NCBI RefSeq assembly: GCF_009727055.1
Contig: NC_052352.1
Coordinates: 29,311,164-29,375,163, forward strand
Direction: 5' to 3'
DNA: 64,000 nt
DNA from: Benincasa hispida
Lineage: Eukaryota; Streptophyta; Magnoliopsida; Cucurbitales; Cucurbitaceae
The position numbers and the translations under genes are program-made. The first letter of the stretch is position 1, and the number at the start of each line of letters is the position of its first letter. The notes beneath the pieces were generated by a model. The model worked only from the letters and a program-made list of their open reading frames with translations, did no database searches and was not told where the DNA came from. This document shows positions 23,401 to 35,793 of this stretch, one piece after another.

Positions 23401-24792
23401 GAGAGAAGTGGGTGGTCCCTGCACTATCAAGTGATCTAAATTCATCAGGGACGCAAGTTTTGTGAAGCTTCCATTGAAATATTGAACTCTTCAACTTATC
23501 TCTACTCCTTAATATTTGCATTTCACTATCCTGTTTATTCTTTATCTTAAAAAAAACAAAAACAATCGTACTAAACGATTGTGGTGAAGCGATTTTGTTA
23601 ACTTTTTTTTTTTAATTATTTGACCCTCTCGATGTTTTTCTTGCAACGATCGAGGCGAACGATTGTGGAGGCATTACACGAAGACACGACGACTTTATTC
23701 TGTCACCGCAATCCAAAAGAAGAAGATCGCCGCAAAGCAGGATGCATCAACAAACAATGCGGGTGATAGCGCAAATTTGGAGGTTGTAATCTTCCTTGAC
23801 TTTATTCCAAATTTTGCATTATTGCACCGCGTTTTAATTTTGAAAGTTTTATCACTGCATCCTCTTTGATTACCGCAATCATTTAACATTGAAATTTAGT
23901 AAGTCGCTGCATGCTGCCTCTTTGCCAATTATGATTTCAATGATGAAATACATGCTTCTATTTTTTTTTTCGTATATACTAGAGTCAACTTAATTTTAGG
24001 ACAGTCACCTCATGAAATATTTCTAGAAGTTAGTGGTCTGCTAGTTTTCTTTCAAACTGACTCTTTATGTAGCTTCCTAAGAACATTGCATGACTTCTTT
24101 CAATATATTGGCAATGAGGACATTGTCACATTTTAAATTTGGGGGTGAGGTATTTATTTTCGACCTTGCTATTTTTAGTTCTCTAAAAAAAAGATAATAA
24201 AAAAAATTTGAGAATAACAATTCAACTGTCAACGCAATGGGGAAACCTATGGTGATAAGAGTTAAGTTGTGAAGGGCACTTACCCGTAGTTGGATGTTCG
24301 CATGACACACGTGGGGGCAAGCCAAAACGAAAGTAAGTCGCCAGGATTAACGCATAAATAAATGACTGCAACTCCGCTGCGAAGAAGGTATGAGTTTAGA
24401 CTGAGAAAGAGTGTCTTGCTTGTAGTTGGATGTCCGCATGACACATGTGAGGGCAAGCCAAAATGAAAGCGAGACACTTGGATTAGTGCAGGGTCAGAGA
24501 AAAATAATAATGTCAAAATTATGCAAGGATAAAAATCAATTAACACCCCAGTGAAAAAGTTTTTTTTTTTTGAAATAAATCATGCGATGTCCTGGAATCT
24601 AGTAAAGTCCTTCTTGAAGGTTAAACTTGCGATACCTACGTCTTAGAAATATTTTAAGAAGAGACTTGAATAAGAATTAAGGAAATTTTGGTGTATAGGA
24701 TTTAAATGAAGTATCCTTGAGAACTCTAGGAAAAGAGATTGCGGTCGACTTTCTAAAGAAAATCTTTAGCTTATGCTTGAGGACAAGCATTG
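23401..24792 (+). other. Gypsy 3' non-coding region
   Basis: Non-coding, as in Athila-like elements between pol and the 3' LTR. It holds a partial duplication: a block with GTAGTTGGATGTTCGCATGA near 24286 and its copy with GTAGTTGGATGTCCGCATGA near 24420. It also has an upstream polypurine-like TAAATTTGGGGGTG at 24134-24147. No env-like ORF was recognised. Confidence 0.6.
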
Positions 24793-24808
24793 TTTAAATT
24801 TGGGGGTG
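24793..24808 (+). other. Gypsy polypurine tract
   Basis: TTTAAATTTGGGGGTG, immediately before the 3' LTR start TGATAAC at 24809. This is the position and form expected for plus-strand priming in Athila-like elements. Confidence 0.8.
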
Positions 24809-26503
24809 TGATAACAGGCAGAAATGCACATTATTACAATGCTAAATTATTAAACAATGAAGTTTTACATTGATAAAATATATAAGATTGCGTCCAAAAA
24901 GTATTAAGTTCATGACATTGCAGTTGCATACGTTCATCGCATAAAAACAGTTAACTTTGGTATTTTTATGCAGAATATGCATTGACGCAAGACGAAAAGC
25001 GCGATCACAAGAAATCAACGGTCGACCACAGCATTACCGCAAGGCTTTGCGGTGATTTGTGCTTGCAAACATCTGCTCAAGAAGAATTTCCGCATAGAGC
25101 CGCCGCAACTTGGTGGGCGCATTTGGGTGAAAAGCATAATTAATCACGATGGGACAGAAAGTTGATGACTATCGAGTTCAAATTAAGTTTACAAGCCGCT
25201 AACGGTCTACTGTAGCAAGTACACTAAGCTTTTCAGTGAAAAATATTCGGCGCATCAGTAAGAGAATTAAAACCACCCCATCTGTATAATCATAAGAGAA
25301 AAGCCGCCTTTCACCCTGAAGCTCTATAAATACCAACGGCAGCCTTCAGCAAAGGAGTTCAGCTAGTTCAGCGAGTTCGAACACTTAGAGAATTTTTCCT
25401 TTAGATAGAATAGACTTGTTCTTTGTTTTTCTTTTATTTTAAGGCGGAGCGAGAGAAGGGAAGAGATGTCGGATGATCATTCAGGGTAACTCAAGAGAGA
25501 ACCCGGAGGCGTGGAAAGCAGAGAGCGGGCCGACTCTCGCGGGAGCGGGACTATCTTTTGAACAGAGTAGAAAAGACAATGTAAAAGCCTTGGGAAGCAA
25601 GAGATTGCTACTAGACTCTTTATTCTCATCTTGCATTGTTATTTTTTATTTCAACTCTATATCTATACAATGGAATCTCTTTATCTACATCTGTTCACTC
25701 TCTTGAAAGCATGCATGAGTAGCTAAACTTATCGAATGGGTTGAGAAGAACTAAGCTAACATGACCTAGGACCTTCATTGTATGCGATTATCTTGTTTTA
25801 TGTTGTGCCCAACACCCCTTTAGAGCTACTCGAGAGAGAGTCTAAAGAAAGAACCTAAAGACTCGAGAGAGCTAGGTTAGAATCTAGACTCGAGAGAGCA
25901 AGATTATATCTGCATAAGCAAGAGATAGGGACTTAGAGATAAGCTCTGTTTGCCAACCTGCATCGCATGCACCCTAGAGATATGAATGATATTATGTGGT
26001 CGCCTTATTTGTGTGTGTGCCCTTTTGTCATCGCATAAATAAGAATAGAGACTTATGTGTAGGTTCTATAGACTTATTGCATATATCGCATATGTTCTAG
26101 TATTAGAAGCCATAGCATTTGCGTCGAGAGATGGTTTGCTATTTTACGTGTGTTACATGATCGCATAACATGAACGTATCCTAGGAAGTATTAGCCGAAC
26201 CTCTTCTCAACCCATTCACTGCATACTCATCGCATTTTTCGTATTATCAACTCTTTTCGAAACTCCACTGCATTTATTCATTTTACACTGTAAACAACAA
26301 CACCAAACAACTATTTGATTTACCGGTTACCGCAAAGTCTTTTGGAAAATTATCACCGCATACCGTTTTCCCTAGTCCTTGAGTTCGACACTGGAGTTAC
26401 CAGGAAACTTAGTGGGTTGAATTTCACTGAGAAAACTTGTTGCTCAACGCATTTCCATCACCGCATTTCATTTTATAATTTCACATCATAAAATAACGCA
26501 TTA
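24809..26503 (+). repeat. Gypsy 3' LTR
   Basis: Matches 15530-17217 from TGATAACAGGC to ACGCATTA. Differences are mainly transitions, with several small indels (for example GTTTGCGTTGATA against GTTTTACATTGATA, and a shorter TTAGTGGGTTG segment near 26410). The TATA box is kept. It ends next to copia gag codons at about 26504. Confidence 0.9.
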
Positions 26504-26510
26504 AGTTTTT

Positions 26511-27148
26511 CTAAAAACCTGATTTTATTTTCTTTGAAAATGGTTTTCCTTTTGTAAATAAGGACTCAAAATCCTCATTGCCCTTAGAATAACTCTTCAG
26601 CTTAAATTCTTTACTCTTTAGTGCATTGATCATATTGTCAACTGAAATAGAATCCCTACCATACTTTAAAGTTGCCTTCATATCTTTATAGCTCTCATGG
26701 AGAGAAAAGATAACAGCCTTATTGTCCTCCCCTAACTTGTCCCCTGTCTGAGCAAATTCAATAGTGAGTTTCTTGAACTCATCAAGATTCGCATCCATAG
26801 TTCTTGAAGCATTCATCTTGAATGAAACAGTCCCTTTCTTATATAAAGCTTGTTAGGCACATCCTTCCTCAAGTAGAGTTTCTTTAGCTTCTCCCAAACA
26901 TTATAAGTTGTATTTTCATGAATAACTTGCTTGAGAATACTAGTTGAAATGTTCAAGATTAGTGCCCCATAAGCTATTTCTTTCATGGTCTATTTTTCTT
27001 CATCAGTGACAATCGAAGGAAGGCTTTTAGAGTCCTCAATTGCTCTCAAAGCTTTATGAGAGGCCAACACTATTTGAATTATTTTCATCCACAGTTGAAA
27101 ATCACCATTTCTTATGAATTTCTCCACCTCATATCGAACTACTACCAT
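26511..27148 (-). pseudogene. Copia gag
   Basis: Minus strand from an ATG at 27148: FIRNGDFQLWMKII, then LASHKALRAIEDSKSLPS, WEKLKKLYLRKDVPNKLYI, and after a frame change near 26820 ANLDEFKKLTIEFAQTGDKL and INALKSKEFKLK. This order matches the copia gag polyprotein (UBN2-type). A TAG stands where Trp is expected just before TMKEIAYG. The gene stops at SGF because the gypsy element follows. The zinc knuckle continues on the far side at 15529, with some bases apparently missing. Confidence 0.85.
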
Positions 27149-27202
27149 CTCTGAATTTCTTGGTGTTCTTTGATAGATTCTTGGAGCTTTCTTGGAATTT
27201 TA

Positions 27203-27214
27203 GCTCTGCTACCA
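27203..27214 (-). other. Copia primer-binding site
   Basis: Minus strand TGGTAGCAGAGC, two bases beyond the LTR end (TTTAACA). It differs by one base from TGGTATCAGAGC, the complement of initiator Met tRNA used by most plant copia elements. Confidence 0.8.
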
Positions 27215-27216
27215 GT

Positions 27217-27871
27217 TGTTAAAGAAGATGGACTTATATATATATATATATATATATATTAAACTAAACTTCAAAGCTTAGGCCCACTTTAATATACAAC
27301 AACCAATGTAGCCCAAACAAAAACAATCCAGTGGTAGGTGATTTGTGTGAAAGAAAATAAGCCACGTAACTGATGCAATTTGAAGGGTAAAATCACACTT
27401 ACTTTAGTAAAATCACACTTACTTCAGTTGAACTTATCATTTTATCCTTTTTTTTCTCTCTCTTTCTAGGATCTAACTCTCTTGTTCTTCTTTCTCTCTA
27501 TACATTCTTGAGGTTTTCTGAAGAAATCGAAGAAGGGATTGAAGATCTTTAACATGCAATACAAGAAATGTAAAGAGAAGAGGAAGAGGAACACAAATAA
27601 TATAGTGGTTTGGTCTTAAAGACCTATGTCCACTCTACAAAGGTATTAAGATCTCTTTATTTAAGCTTTCAATGTGTATATTACAGATCTCTTTCTCACC
27701 GATTCTCTGTCGTATTTTCAGCATACATTATTGATTCAATAGTTCACTGATTTTATAAGCAGAGAGTTAGTTTTCTATCGTTGTTAGTTTGTTTCAGTTT
27801 ACTTTTCTAACAGTTGTTTCTGTTTCTTGTGAGAGGTGAGCTGGAAGAGGAAATTTTTAGCTGGATTTTGA
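27217..27871 (-). repeat. Copia 5' LTR
   Basis: Partner of 9841-10452. It contains an extra (TA)n run at 27234-27260 and a short duplication of AAAATCACACTTACT near 27390-27420, neither present in the other copy. Its outer boundary is uncertain by some tens of bases. Confidence 0.75.
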
Positions 27872-30695
27872 GTTATTCAGAGCTAAAGTTTAGCTCATCT
27901 TCTTTTCAAAAATACTCTGAATGGCCATAGAGACATTGTTCTATCGAAAGGTCTGGCTACAATACTCTAATTACAATTTTAGTGATAAAAAACACTCTTC
28001 TTCGAAGCTCCATTTGCTACTATTTCATGTCTAAATCATTATGGTTCTCCTTAATTACTCAAATCTTATAATGTAATCAAATAAACTCGTTAAAGCACCA
28101 AATTTAATCCCAAAGCTAACAATAACTTAAGCCTAGGAATAACTCATTTTGTGGGCTATCATACATCCAACCAGTTCTTCCAATTGTCCTATTGAAGATG
28201 AGACATATGTCATAATATATCTTATGCACATGTTATGAAATGCATGTTTTAGGATAATATTTATATATTTTTACTTAGTAAAAATAGGCACTTACATGTG
28301 TTTTACACCCACAAATGATCTTAAATGGATAAAATGGTCTTATGAAAGTCATTTTGGTCTCAAAAGTTAATTTATATTGATTTTGGTAGACTTTATAAAT
28401 ATTTTTGCATGAAATTTTGACTGATTTGAAGCAATTATGTCAATGTGCTTGCATCACATGAAATCACCGCGGTCACTTTAAAACCCTATTTTTCAAAATT
28501 TTGACCAATCATTCATAGGTGCTATTCTCATGGTCCATAACTATGTATAAATGCTAGAATCGCCTGGTAAACCTCCAAAACACCTATTCTGGTTCTCCTG
28601 CAACCAATTTGGGCTATAAAAGGATGTAAGCCTACTTTTTCAAGCTTCAATGATCCATCTATGAAATTTAGCTATGAATGAAATCTCATCTTCCCAGCTA
28701 GGAAACTTAGAGAATGAAAGATCCTTTGAAGCTTGAGAGTATTAGGTTATCCCTACCCCGTGAAAACGTGTGGAGTGATAGGATTCATCCTTGAAAGAGG
28801 AGAATCACCCTAGGGAAAGAATTGGAGAGTGAGAGATCGCCTCAAGGCATTATCAGATTGTATTGTATTTCCAACATTACTTTAATTATTTTTTGCACGG
28901 TTTTATCTTACATTTCTTTTCATTTGGTGAACATTCATCTTGTAATCATGATTATTGATCCAATGATATCCATTCATTTGTTCTTAATCATAGCTAAATT
29001 CTCTAACGGGTTCAACAATGTGGATACCTTAGAGTTTTATGGCATGAGTAATGCTTATGCTTCATATCGCTTTGTCTTATGCATTTCATTTATTGATCTT
29101 AAAGATAAAAATTGTTAAGTTAAACTGTCCATTTAATTTAGCAATCTAGTGGAGTTTTAATATTGAGAATATTAGGATATAAGCTGATGTCATAGAGAGA
29201 TATAGGACTGCTACATAACCTTAGAAATAAGGGACTATAGAATAAAGAAACTACATGTGAATGAATTTAAGATCCAGCTAACCATAGATATGAAGTGATA
29301 GAGTCCCGAGTGGAAGCATGTGGTCACTTTGCTTCAATTTAATTTCATGAATTAAAAATACAGAAATAAAATACAGAAGATTAAGCATGTAGAAATGCAA
29401 GGAAGAAGAAGATTACATTTGAAAGATACCTCTTCAAATCTTCTCTAATTCTTAAAAAAACAGCACAAACCGTTGTTTTCGTTCAAGACACCACTAATAA
29501 GACTTTTCTACTATATCTCTGGCAAGAATCATTTTGTGGGAATCTTTTTTAAAGAAGAAAATTATATGGTTTTGGTAGAGAACTTCTTTTATGTGTTTTT
29601 TCTTTTGGGAAAGATTTCTTCACGTAAAAAAAGAACCCCTTCAAACTGCAGAACTTCTACAACTTAAAGGAGAGGGGAGAGTAACTCCTCACTACGTATC
29701 ATTCTTCACTCCTCTGCATCCCTATAACCGTAGGGGAGTTAAATTTAATTTAGTTAAATTAAATTAAAATAAATAGTTAAATATATATAAATATAAATAT
29801 ATCAATATATCAATATATCAATATATCAATATATCAATATATCAATAACGAATTAATTTTAATTAAATATCTAACACTCACAAGTGTACACGTCAAAGTA
29901 TTAAAATGTCAATAAATTGGGTATCGTCCTTAGGGAATTAGATATTAGATTTGACTAGCTATCAAGCAATCATCTTAACTTTGTTTAGGGAATTGAAACA
30001 AGATGGTTGTGTAAACATAAAACCAAAGAAAACAAATAAATGTTGAAACTAGGGAATCACTTGACTAAGATGTCCTAGGGTATTGATCTCATCCAATATT
30101 GTTATGGACTCAAAATATTTTCTTTCAATTAAATCAATGTATCAATTTAGGCCTAGAAGATCTATGGTTCGGGTTTTCTCTTACATACTCAACCCCTTTC
30201 TAATGTTTAAAAGTCAATTTTATTTTCATGCTTTTGAAATTAAAGACATAGCATTAAGCCTCTTCATTCTTAGCCTCTAACGTTTTCCTATCATTCTTAA
30301 TCCACTCCAAATTGTAGCTTTCAGGTTTGTAGCGTATTGCGCAATGCCGTTGCACTCTCTAGCTTCTTTTTCTCTTCATTTTTTACCTTATTTTCTCATG
30401 CTCTTTGCTTGGTTGGCCCTATAATCTTTAAATTTGGATTTTTACACCAAATTTTGCTTATTTCAATACGAACTGCTCCTGTAACTTGGTTTCCTGAAAT
30501 TAACTAAATAAACCACATCAAATTACATTAACTAACAACAATAACCCCAAATTTAAAAGCAAGAAAAGCACATTTCAGATGCTTTTCAATATCATATATT
30601 TAATTTAAAACTATATTTGAATCATATTAAAATGCACATCTCTTTGATATCTTATAGTTTGAATATGAATCTTATTCATATTAATTTAACTTATA
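27872..30695. other. Degenerate retroelement remnants, not resolved
   Basis: No coding homology. 28230-29110 resembles an LTR, with a promoter-like GGGCTATAAAAGG at about 28611, but ends were not fixed. 29280-29480 resembles the tail of a minus-strand family-1-type LTR (GAGTGGAAGCATGTG, then a CTCTTCAAATCTTC block). 29880-30560 has features of a minus-strand gypsy 3' end: CACTCACAAGTGTACACGTC, and CCCCAAATTTAAAAGC at about 30545, which is a polypurine tract read in reverse. An 8-bp tandem repeat (ATATCAAT) lies at 29799-29847. All assignments are tentative. Confidence 0.4.
29799..29847. repeat. 8-bp tandem repeat ATATCAAT
   Basis: About six perfect copies of ATATCAAT in an AT-rich stretch. 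Confidence 0.9.
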
Positions 30696-31012
30696 GATTT
30701 TGAAGGAACTCTTATCAAAGAGTACTTATGAGCGAAAGCAAGATTGTTCCAAATTCATTGTGACAGAAATACCGCATTCACAATCAAACAACAAATTATG
30801 CATCTACAAACAATTACGACATGCTTTTCAAACTTAAAAAACAAATGAACGAGAGACATACCTCTTGAAGAACTTTTCTTCCCTTGAACTCTCGCTCTCA
30901 TCAGGAATAGCAACTCACGCAGTTGCTGTGATTGCCAAGTCTATCGCCCACCAAATCTCGTTGTCGCTTACCACCGAATTGTCTTCTACACGAACAAGGC
31001 AGCAAGGAGGAC

Positions 31013-32842
31013 TGTTGGGAATATTCTAGAACTCACAGTTCGTAAATTTTGTGTTAAACATTCTTTTTATCAATAACATATTATTGAGTATTTTATTCAA
31101 TAAAATCGTTGATTTTGCATTCTATTATGAAAATCCAATAAACATATCCATGGCTATAGTATGAATACTTTAACTTTATGTGGTGATATAAACATGATCA
31201 AGTTAATAGTATATAGTCTAAATGGTCTATAAGTATATGGATGAAATTGGATATCTTATCTTGGTAACACTATTGGATGCGGCCCATTTTGTATAGGTAA
31301 TACAAATGATGTGATCCACAGATCATTCATGTAGAGACATATGACTGGAGGTATCCTATGTAATGAGTTTGCATATAGACTAGACCACAAAATAGTCACT
31401 TTTCTTTATAACGAAATAACCTAGGATAACTCGATCTTAATCCTGAGCCAGTTATGAACTCCTGTTTATTTGGGATTATCCTTTGATCTGCATGGGTGAG
31501 AGTAGTTCAACAGCACTGCTCAATAAGCCTTCTATTTTGGGGATAAGACCGGATGAATAGTTGGGGACATAGCCCTGCAAGATGGGATTCACTCCTACCC
31601 ATTTTAGGGTTAGCAGATAGGTTGTTCTCTTAAGTACTGATTCCAGGTCTTGAACAATCGGGACCCTGCCTTCTCATGATAGAGAAGGACATGATTCATA
31701 AGTAGTATTATGAATTGAATTGTTCATTAGAGGGTCAGTGAAAACTTTAGGAACAAGATGTATTTACAGGGGTAAAATGATAATTTTGACCCAGTTGTAA
31801 TTACGAACGATCTATGAAGGATCAACTTACTGATTATGGTTTATATGGACAAAAATATATCTACAGTGAGAAGAGTACAACTATCGAGCTATAGTGGTGT
31901 GTCTTGATAGTTAACGAATAGTAATTAATTCGATTAAAGAGTTTTAACGAATTAATTACAGATCATTGGAGCTCATGATCTGTAGGTCATTAGATCCTTC
32001 TACTAGCTCTTTAAATTGGAATAACAAATTGAGTATTGATGTATAAAATTAGGGTTATGAATTTGAAATGTTCAAATTCAAGTTTTAGGGTTTTCGATTG
32101 ATTGTATATGATACAATCATAACTGTTTAATTTAATTGAAATTAAAGGAAATTAGAAAATCAATTAATATTTAAATTATGGTTTAAATATAACATTGATT
32201 CATTGGTGATATTAATATTTTATTAATTAATTTAATATTTAGATATTAAATTAATATTATTAAAAAAATCAATTAAAATTATTTTATTTAAGTTAATTAT
32301 TTTGAAATTTTATAAAATTAATTTAAATAAAATGATTTTTTGAAATCATTTTAGGTTAATGGGTTTTTTTTTCCAATTTTAGGAAAAATCCACCAACATG
32401 TTTGATGGAATATCATCAAATTTCAATTGTTCTTGTTGATGATCTTCAAGCTGAAGCTACCCAACATGCAACCCTATACATTTGCATGTTTTTTACCTAT
32501 ATATTGAAGCTCCATGTATGAAGATCAAGAGGAATGGAAAAATATACTTTCTGATTTGATAACCCAAAGACCTTGCTCTCGTTCTTCATCAATTCAACTA
32601 GTTCAAGTGTTTCCATCTCACATTCTAGCTTGAGCATAGTAGAGAAGATCTCGATGGTAGTCCTCTCGCTGTTTCAAGCTCTTTCTTGGTGGATCTCAGT
32701 CAATTTTTTGAAGGATATCTTCAAAGGTAATATGTGTTTCAAATCCTCTTTTGAATATTATATGTACAACATGCTTAAAACTCAAATTAAATGTAGTTTA
32801 AGTGCTTATTAATTTTGTAGTCTTCCGTTGCTTGATATATCA
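31013..32842 (+). mobile_element. Family-1 LTR nested in the family-2 LTR
   Basis: Starts TGTTGGGAATATTCTAGAAC and ends TTGATATATCA. It has the family-1 blocks TTGGTAACACTATTGGATGC, CTCCTGTTTATTTGGGATTA and AAGACCGGATGAATAG, and is close to the copy starting at 62640. It interrupts family-2 sequence between a GTGGTGTC block (about 32860) and the AGAAGAC..GCGACAACGAG block (about 30960-30990). The flanking five bases do not match (AGGAC and TTCCT), so either the target duplication has decayed or a boundary is slightly off. Confidence 0.75.
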
Positions 32843-32994
32843 TTCCTTCAAAGACACCACCACTTAGTAACCTTGGTATTCTCGGAGTGAGAATCCAGGA
32901 GATGTGGGCTCTGTTGGATTTGGTAGAGGGAAGGAGGAAACTTCGATTGTTTACAACGACCAAGCAAGTGGGAGGATTTGGTGTCTATCGTGCA

Positions 32995-33135
32995 GACGGG
33001 TGCTTGATCGTTTAGTAAAATGGGGCTGATCGTTTAGACGATCATATAGGTAAATCGCTCGCATGCACGATCATTTAGAAAAGACTATGCGATCGTTTAG
33101 GAAAGTTGCGCGTATACACGATCGTTTAGGACAAC
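32995..33135. repeat. GATCGTTTAG repeat cluster
   Basis: Four exact GATCGTTTAG and one GATCATTTAG in about 130 bases, spaced 20-50 bases apart. The matching cluster in the other family-2 copy is on the opposite strand, as its orientation requires (CTAAACGATC at about 50308, variants at 50338 and 50366, and more at 52345-52385). Confidence 0.8.
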
Positions 33136-34573
33136 TTGAGCTATTGTGTATGCTCTCGTTTACTAGATGATGGGTAGTGTACTAATCGTGAAGCGATTGT
33201 CCGATCTCTTTGCAAAATGAAAACCATTTTCATTTTATCCTTAAGTTACGAAAACTGAATGTAACCTCCCACTATCTCATTCGGTTATGGAGAAAAACCA
33301 CCAACAATTTTAATTAAAGTACATATAATCATATTATATTTATATCCTTTTCCTCCAATTAATGTATCTCATACATCATGTCAACTATATCATATATAAT
33401 TGACCAGTTTAATCATATCATATATAATCAAACTCCCTTTTATCAATTTGAACACTTCAAACTAACCCAAAAACTGTTTCTCAACTTGAATCCATTGAGC
33501 TACCAAGGGGACTTATGAACATGTGGCTTGAAGCTCAAACGGTATGTGAATAGCTGACTAAAATCTTTAGCCACGAGATCCACCATCCGTTAACTACCAG
33601 ACATTCTACTAAAGACCGAGAGTTGCACTCTTTCACCACAGATATATTTCTGTGTCCATCAGATATAACCAATCAACAATACGATAACTCTTCACAGATG
33701 CTCATAAATACAGTTGGGCCAATTTACCGTTTTGCCTCTGTAGTTACGTCTAACTCCTTAAGTACCACTGATCCCTCTAATGAACAATACAACATAGTTC
33801 TACTATGTGTGGAAACCTCTCGAGCCATGAGAAGGTGTGTGGTGGCACATCGTTCAAGCTCCGAAATCAACCCTTAAGGGAGCAATCTATCTATTTACCT
33901 CTGCTTCAAGGAAGGAGTGAATTCCATCTTGGTAGCTTAGTTCCCAGCTCCCAAATCAGACGAATCCTCAAAGTGGTAGGTTTGAGTTGACAATCTGGCC
34001 ACTCTCACCCATGCAAATCAAAGGATCGCCCTTAAAGGTAGAAGTTCCCAACTCACTTAGGATTAAGGTCATGTTACCTATGGTCATCCTAGTGAAGTGA
34101 AGTCTCTGTCATGAACGACATTATATAACGAGTCTATAACACTTCATGATCTAGTCTTATACAAACTCCTTTGTATAGGATGCCCCCGCTCGCATGTCTC
34201 CACATGAATGATCAAGATCAGACTATCTTTAGTAAGTCACAACACTTGTAACTATTCTACAAAGCGGGCCACATCTGTAGCGTTACCAGGATAAGGTTTC
34301 CCTCCTATATCCATATACTACAAACCATTTTGGTTATCACTTAAGACATGATCCACCTGTATGTCTCCAATACATGCTTAGGTTATAACGACAACTAGGA
34401 ATCTTAGTTTATTGGTTTGTGGTAAAGAAATTAAAAACATCCACTATTTCATAAACAATAGTGAAGAAAAATATCATATATTATTACATCACAAGCATTT
34501 GTTCAATACAGTGTTTACAAACTACAGGACCCAACGAGAGTTTAGAGCATCAACCATCAACCCCAACAGATTT

Positions 34574-35793
34574 AACATGAATCTAATTCATATTATTTAT
34601 TATTTGAATCTTATCCAAATAAATTAAATCTCTCATATTGTATGGTTTAAATTTGAATCTCATTCAAAATTAATTTTATATTATAATGTATTTTTATACA
34701 TTATATTAATTGTATCATATACAACTAAATTCACTTAAATAATTTGGACATTTCAAATTATTTCAAAACTTTTGATCCTTGTTTTACCCGTTGTGAGCCA
34801 GCGGAGGAACCTAATGGACCTACAATTATCAGATCCAATAATACGAGGTTAATTAATTAAACACTTTAATAAATCTAATCAACATTCATTAACTATGGGG
34901 CACTCTACTAAAGACCCATAGTTGCATTCTTATGAACTATAGAATATTTTGTGTTTACTCATATAACCATTACAAGTAAGTCGATCATTTACAAGTATTC
35001 ATAATTATAGTTGGGCCAAATTATTATTTCACCCCTGTGATTATCTCTTACTTCTTAAGTACCGCTGGCCTTTTAATGAATAATCTGTTTATGTTCTAAC
35101 CATAAACTAATTCTCTCTTCGACCAGTGAGAGGATGAGACTCATTGTTCAAGTCCTAAGTCAACACTTAAGAGAACAACTTATTTACTTACACCAAAGGC
35201 GGGAATGAGTGAATTCCATCTTGTGTAACTATGTTTCTAGCTTCCTACTCGGTCTTGTCCCTAAAATGGTAGGCATATTGAGTCGACGACTCAAACCACT
35301 CTCACCCATAAAAAATCAAAGGAAGATTTCTCATAGGTAAGAGTCCATAACTCCCTCAGGATTGAGATCGAGTTACATATGGTCATCATTTGAAATATTA
35401 ATCTCTTCAGCCAATGGTGTTACAATGAGAGATTAAATATTTCATGGTCCAGTCTTATACAAACTCTTTGTATAGGACATCTCCACTCGCATGTACCTAC
35501 ATGAATGATTTGGATCAAGTCGTTTGTAACATTACAAAGTGGACCATATCCATAATTACCAGGATAAGGTACCCACCTTATCCATATATTCTAGACCTTT
35601 TAGGTTATTACTTGAACAAGATCCACCTGTATGTCCATTACATACTGTTCAAGTTACATTAAATAACCTTGAACCTTAGTTCATTGGATTTGAGTTATGC
35701 AAGTCTAAATGTTAAAATAAACAACACTTTATTTATTAAATAAAAAATTTATTTACAAAGTATAAATCACGAGTTTAGTGCGTAAACCCAACA
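34574..35793 (-). mobile_element. 5' part of a family-1-type LTR, interrupted by the family-2 LTR
   Basis: On the minus strand it starts TGTTGGGTTTACGCACTAAA at 35793 and carries the usual family-1 blocks (GGTAATTATGGATATGG, TAGGTACATGCGAGTGG, AAGACCGAGTAGGAAGC). It is cut at 34569-34573 by the family-2 unit. Its continuation should start at 30695 going left, where AATATGAATAAGATTCATAT-like sequence continues the AT-rich 3' portion, but the far end was not located. Confidence 0.7.

Larger units (their letters stand above)
15530..26503 (+). mobile_element. Athila-like Ty3/gypsy retrotransposon with deleted gag
   Basis: Two LTRs (15530-17217 and 24809-26503) start TGATAA and match closely over about 1.7 kb; by eye most differences are transitions. 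The primer-binding site TGGCACCGTTGCCGGGGA (17224-17241) differs by one base from the tRNA-Asp-type site used by Athila-like elements. A polypurine tract TTTAAATTTGGGGGTG ends at 24808, directly before the 3' LTR. Between them lie protease, RT, RNase H and integrase in gypsy order. Most of gag is missing. A 2.2-kb solo LTR (19158-21378) splits RT. The element sits inside copia gag in opposite orientation. No matching 5-bp target duplication was found (CCCTT on the left, AGTTT or TTTCT on the right). Confidence 0.9.
9841..27871 (-). mobile_element. Ty1/copia retrotransposon, minus strand, split by two nested insertions
   Basis: Two direct repeats of about 0.6 kb (9841-10452 and 27217-27871) bracket copia gag (26511-27148), pre-integrase and integrase (14100-15490) and RT/RNase H (10443-11721 and 13692 upward) in the order expected for the minus strand. 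The primer-binding site lies at 27203-27214 (minus strand TGGTAGCAGAGC), one base off the usual initiator-Met-tRNA site TGGTATCAGAGC. Internal sequence is interrupted at 11727-13686 by a solo LTR and at 15530-26503 by a Ty3/gypsy element. Without these it would be about 5 kb, a normal copia size. All reading frames carry stops, so it is dead. A clear outer target duplication was not found. Confidence 0.85.
30701..34568 (-). mobile_element. Family-2 LTR (minus strand), host of a nested family-1 LTR
   Basis: Flanked by perfect 5-bp duplications GATTT (30696-30700 and 34569-34573). On the minus strand it starts TGTTGGGGTTGATGG and ends GAGTTCCTTCA. It matches 48772-52847 along its length: TCCTGTAGTTTGTAAACA, the CTAAACGATC repeats (plus-strand GATCGTTTAG at 33003-33130), the CTCACTCCGAGAATACCAAG block and the AAGCAAGATTGTTCC tail. 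Taking out the nested element (31013-32842) leaves about 2 kb. There is no coding region, so it is a solo LTR or LTR-like non-autonomous unit. Confidence 0.85.

Noticed and set aside
24077..24546. Minus-strand ORFs in the gypsy 3' region, considered as an env-like gene
   Set aside because: Wrong strand for the element, no signal or membrane pattern consistent with an envelope protein, and they cover an internal duplication.
28822..29118. 98-codon plus-strand ORF with hydrophobic residues
   Set aside because: Lies in an LTR-like remnant; composition is that of AT-rich DNA and no homologue was recognised.
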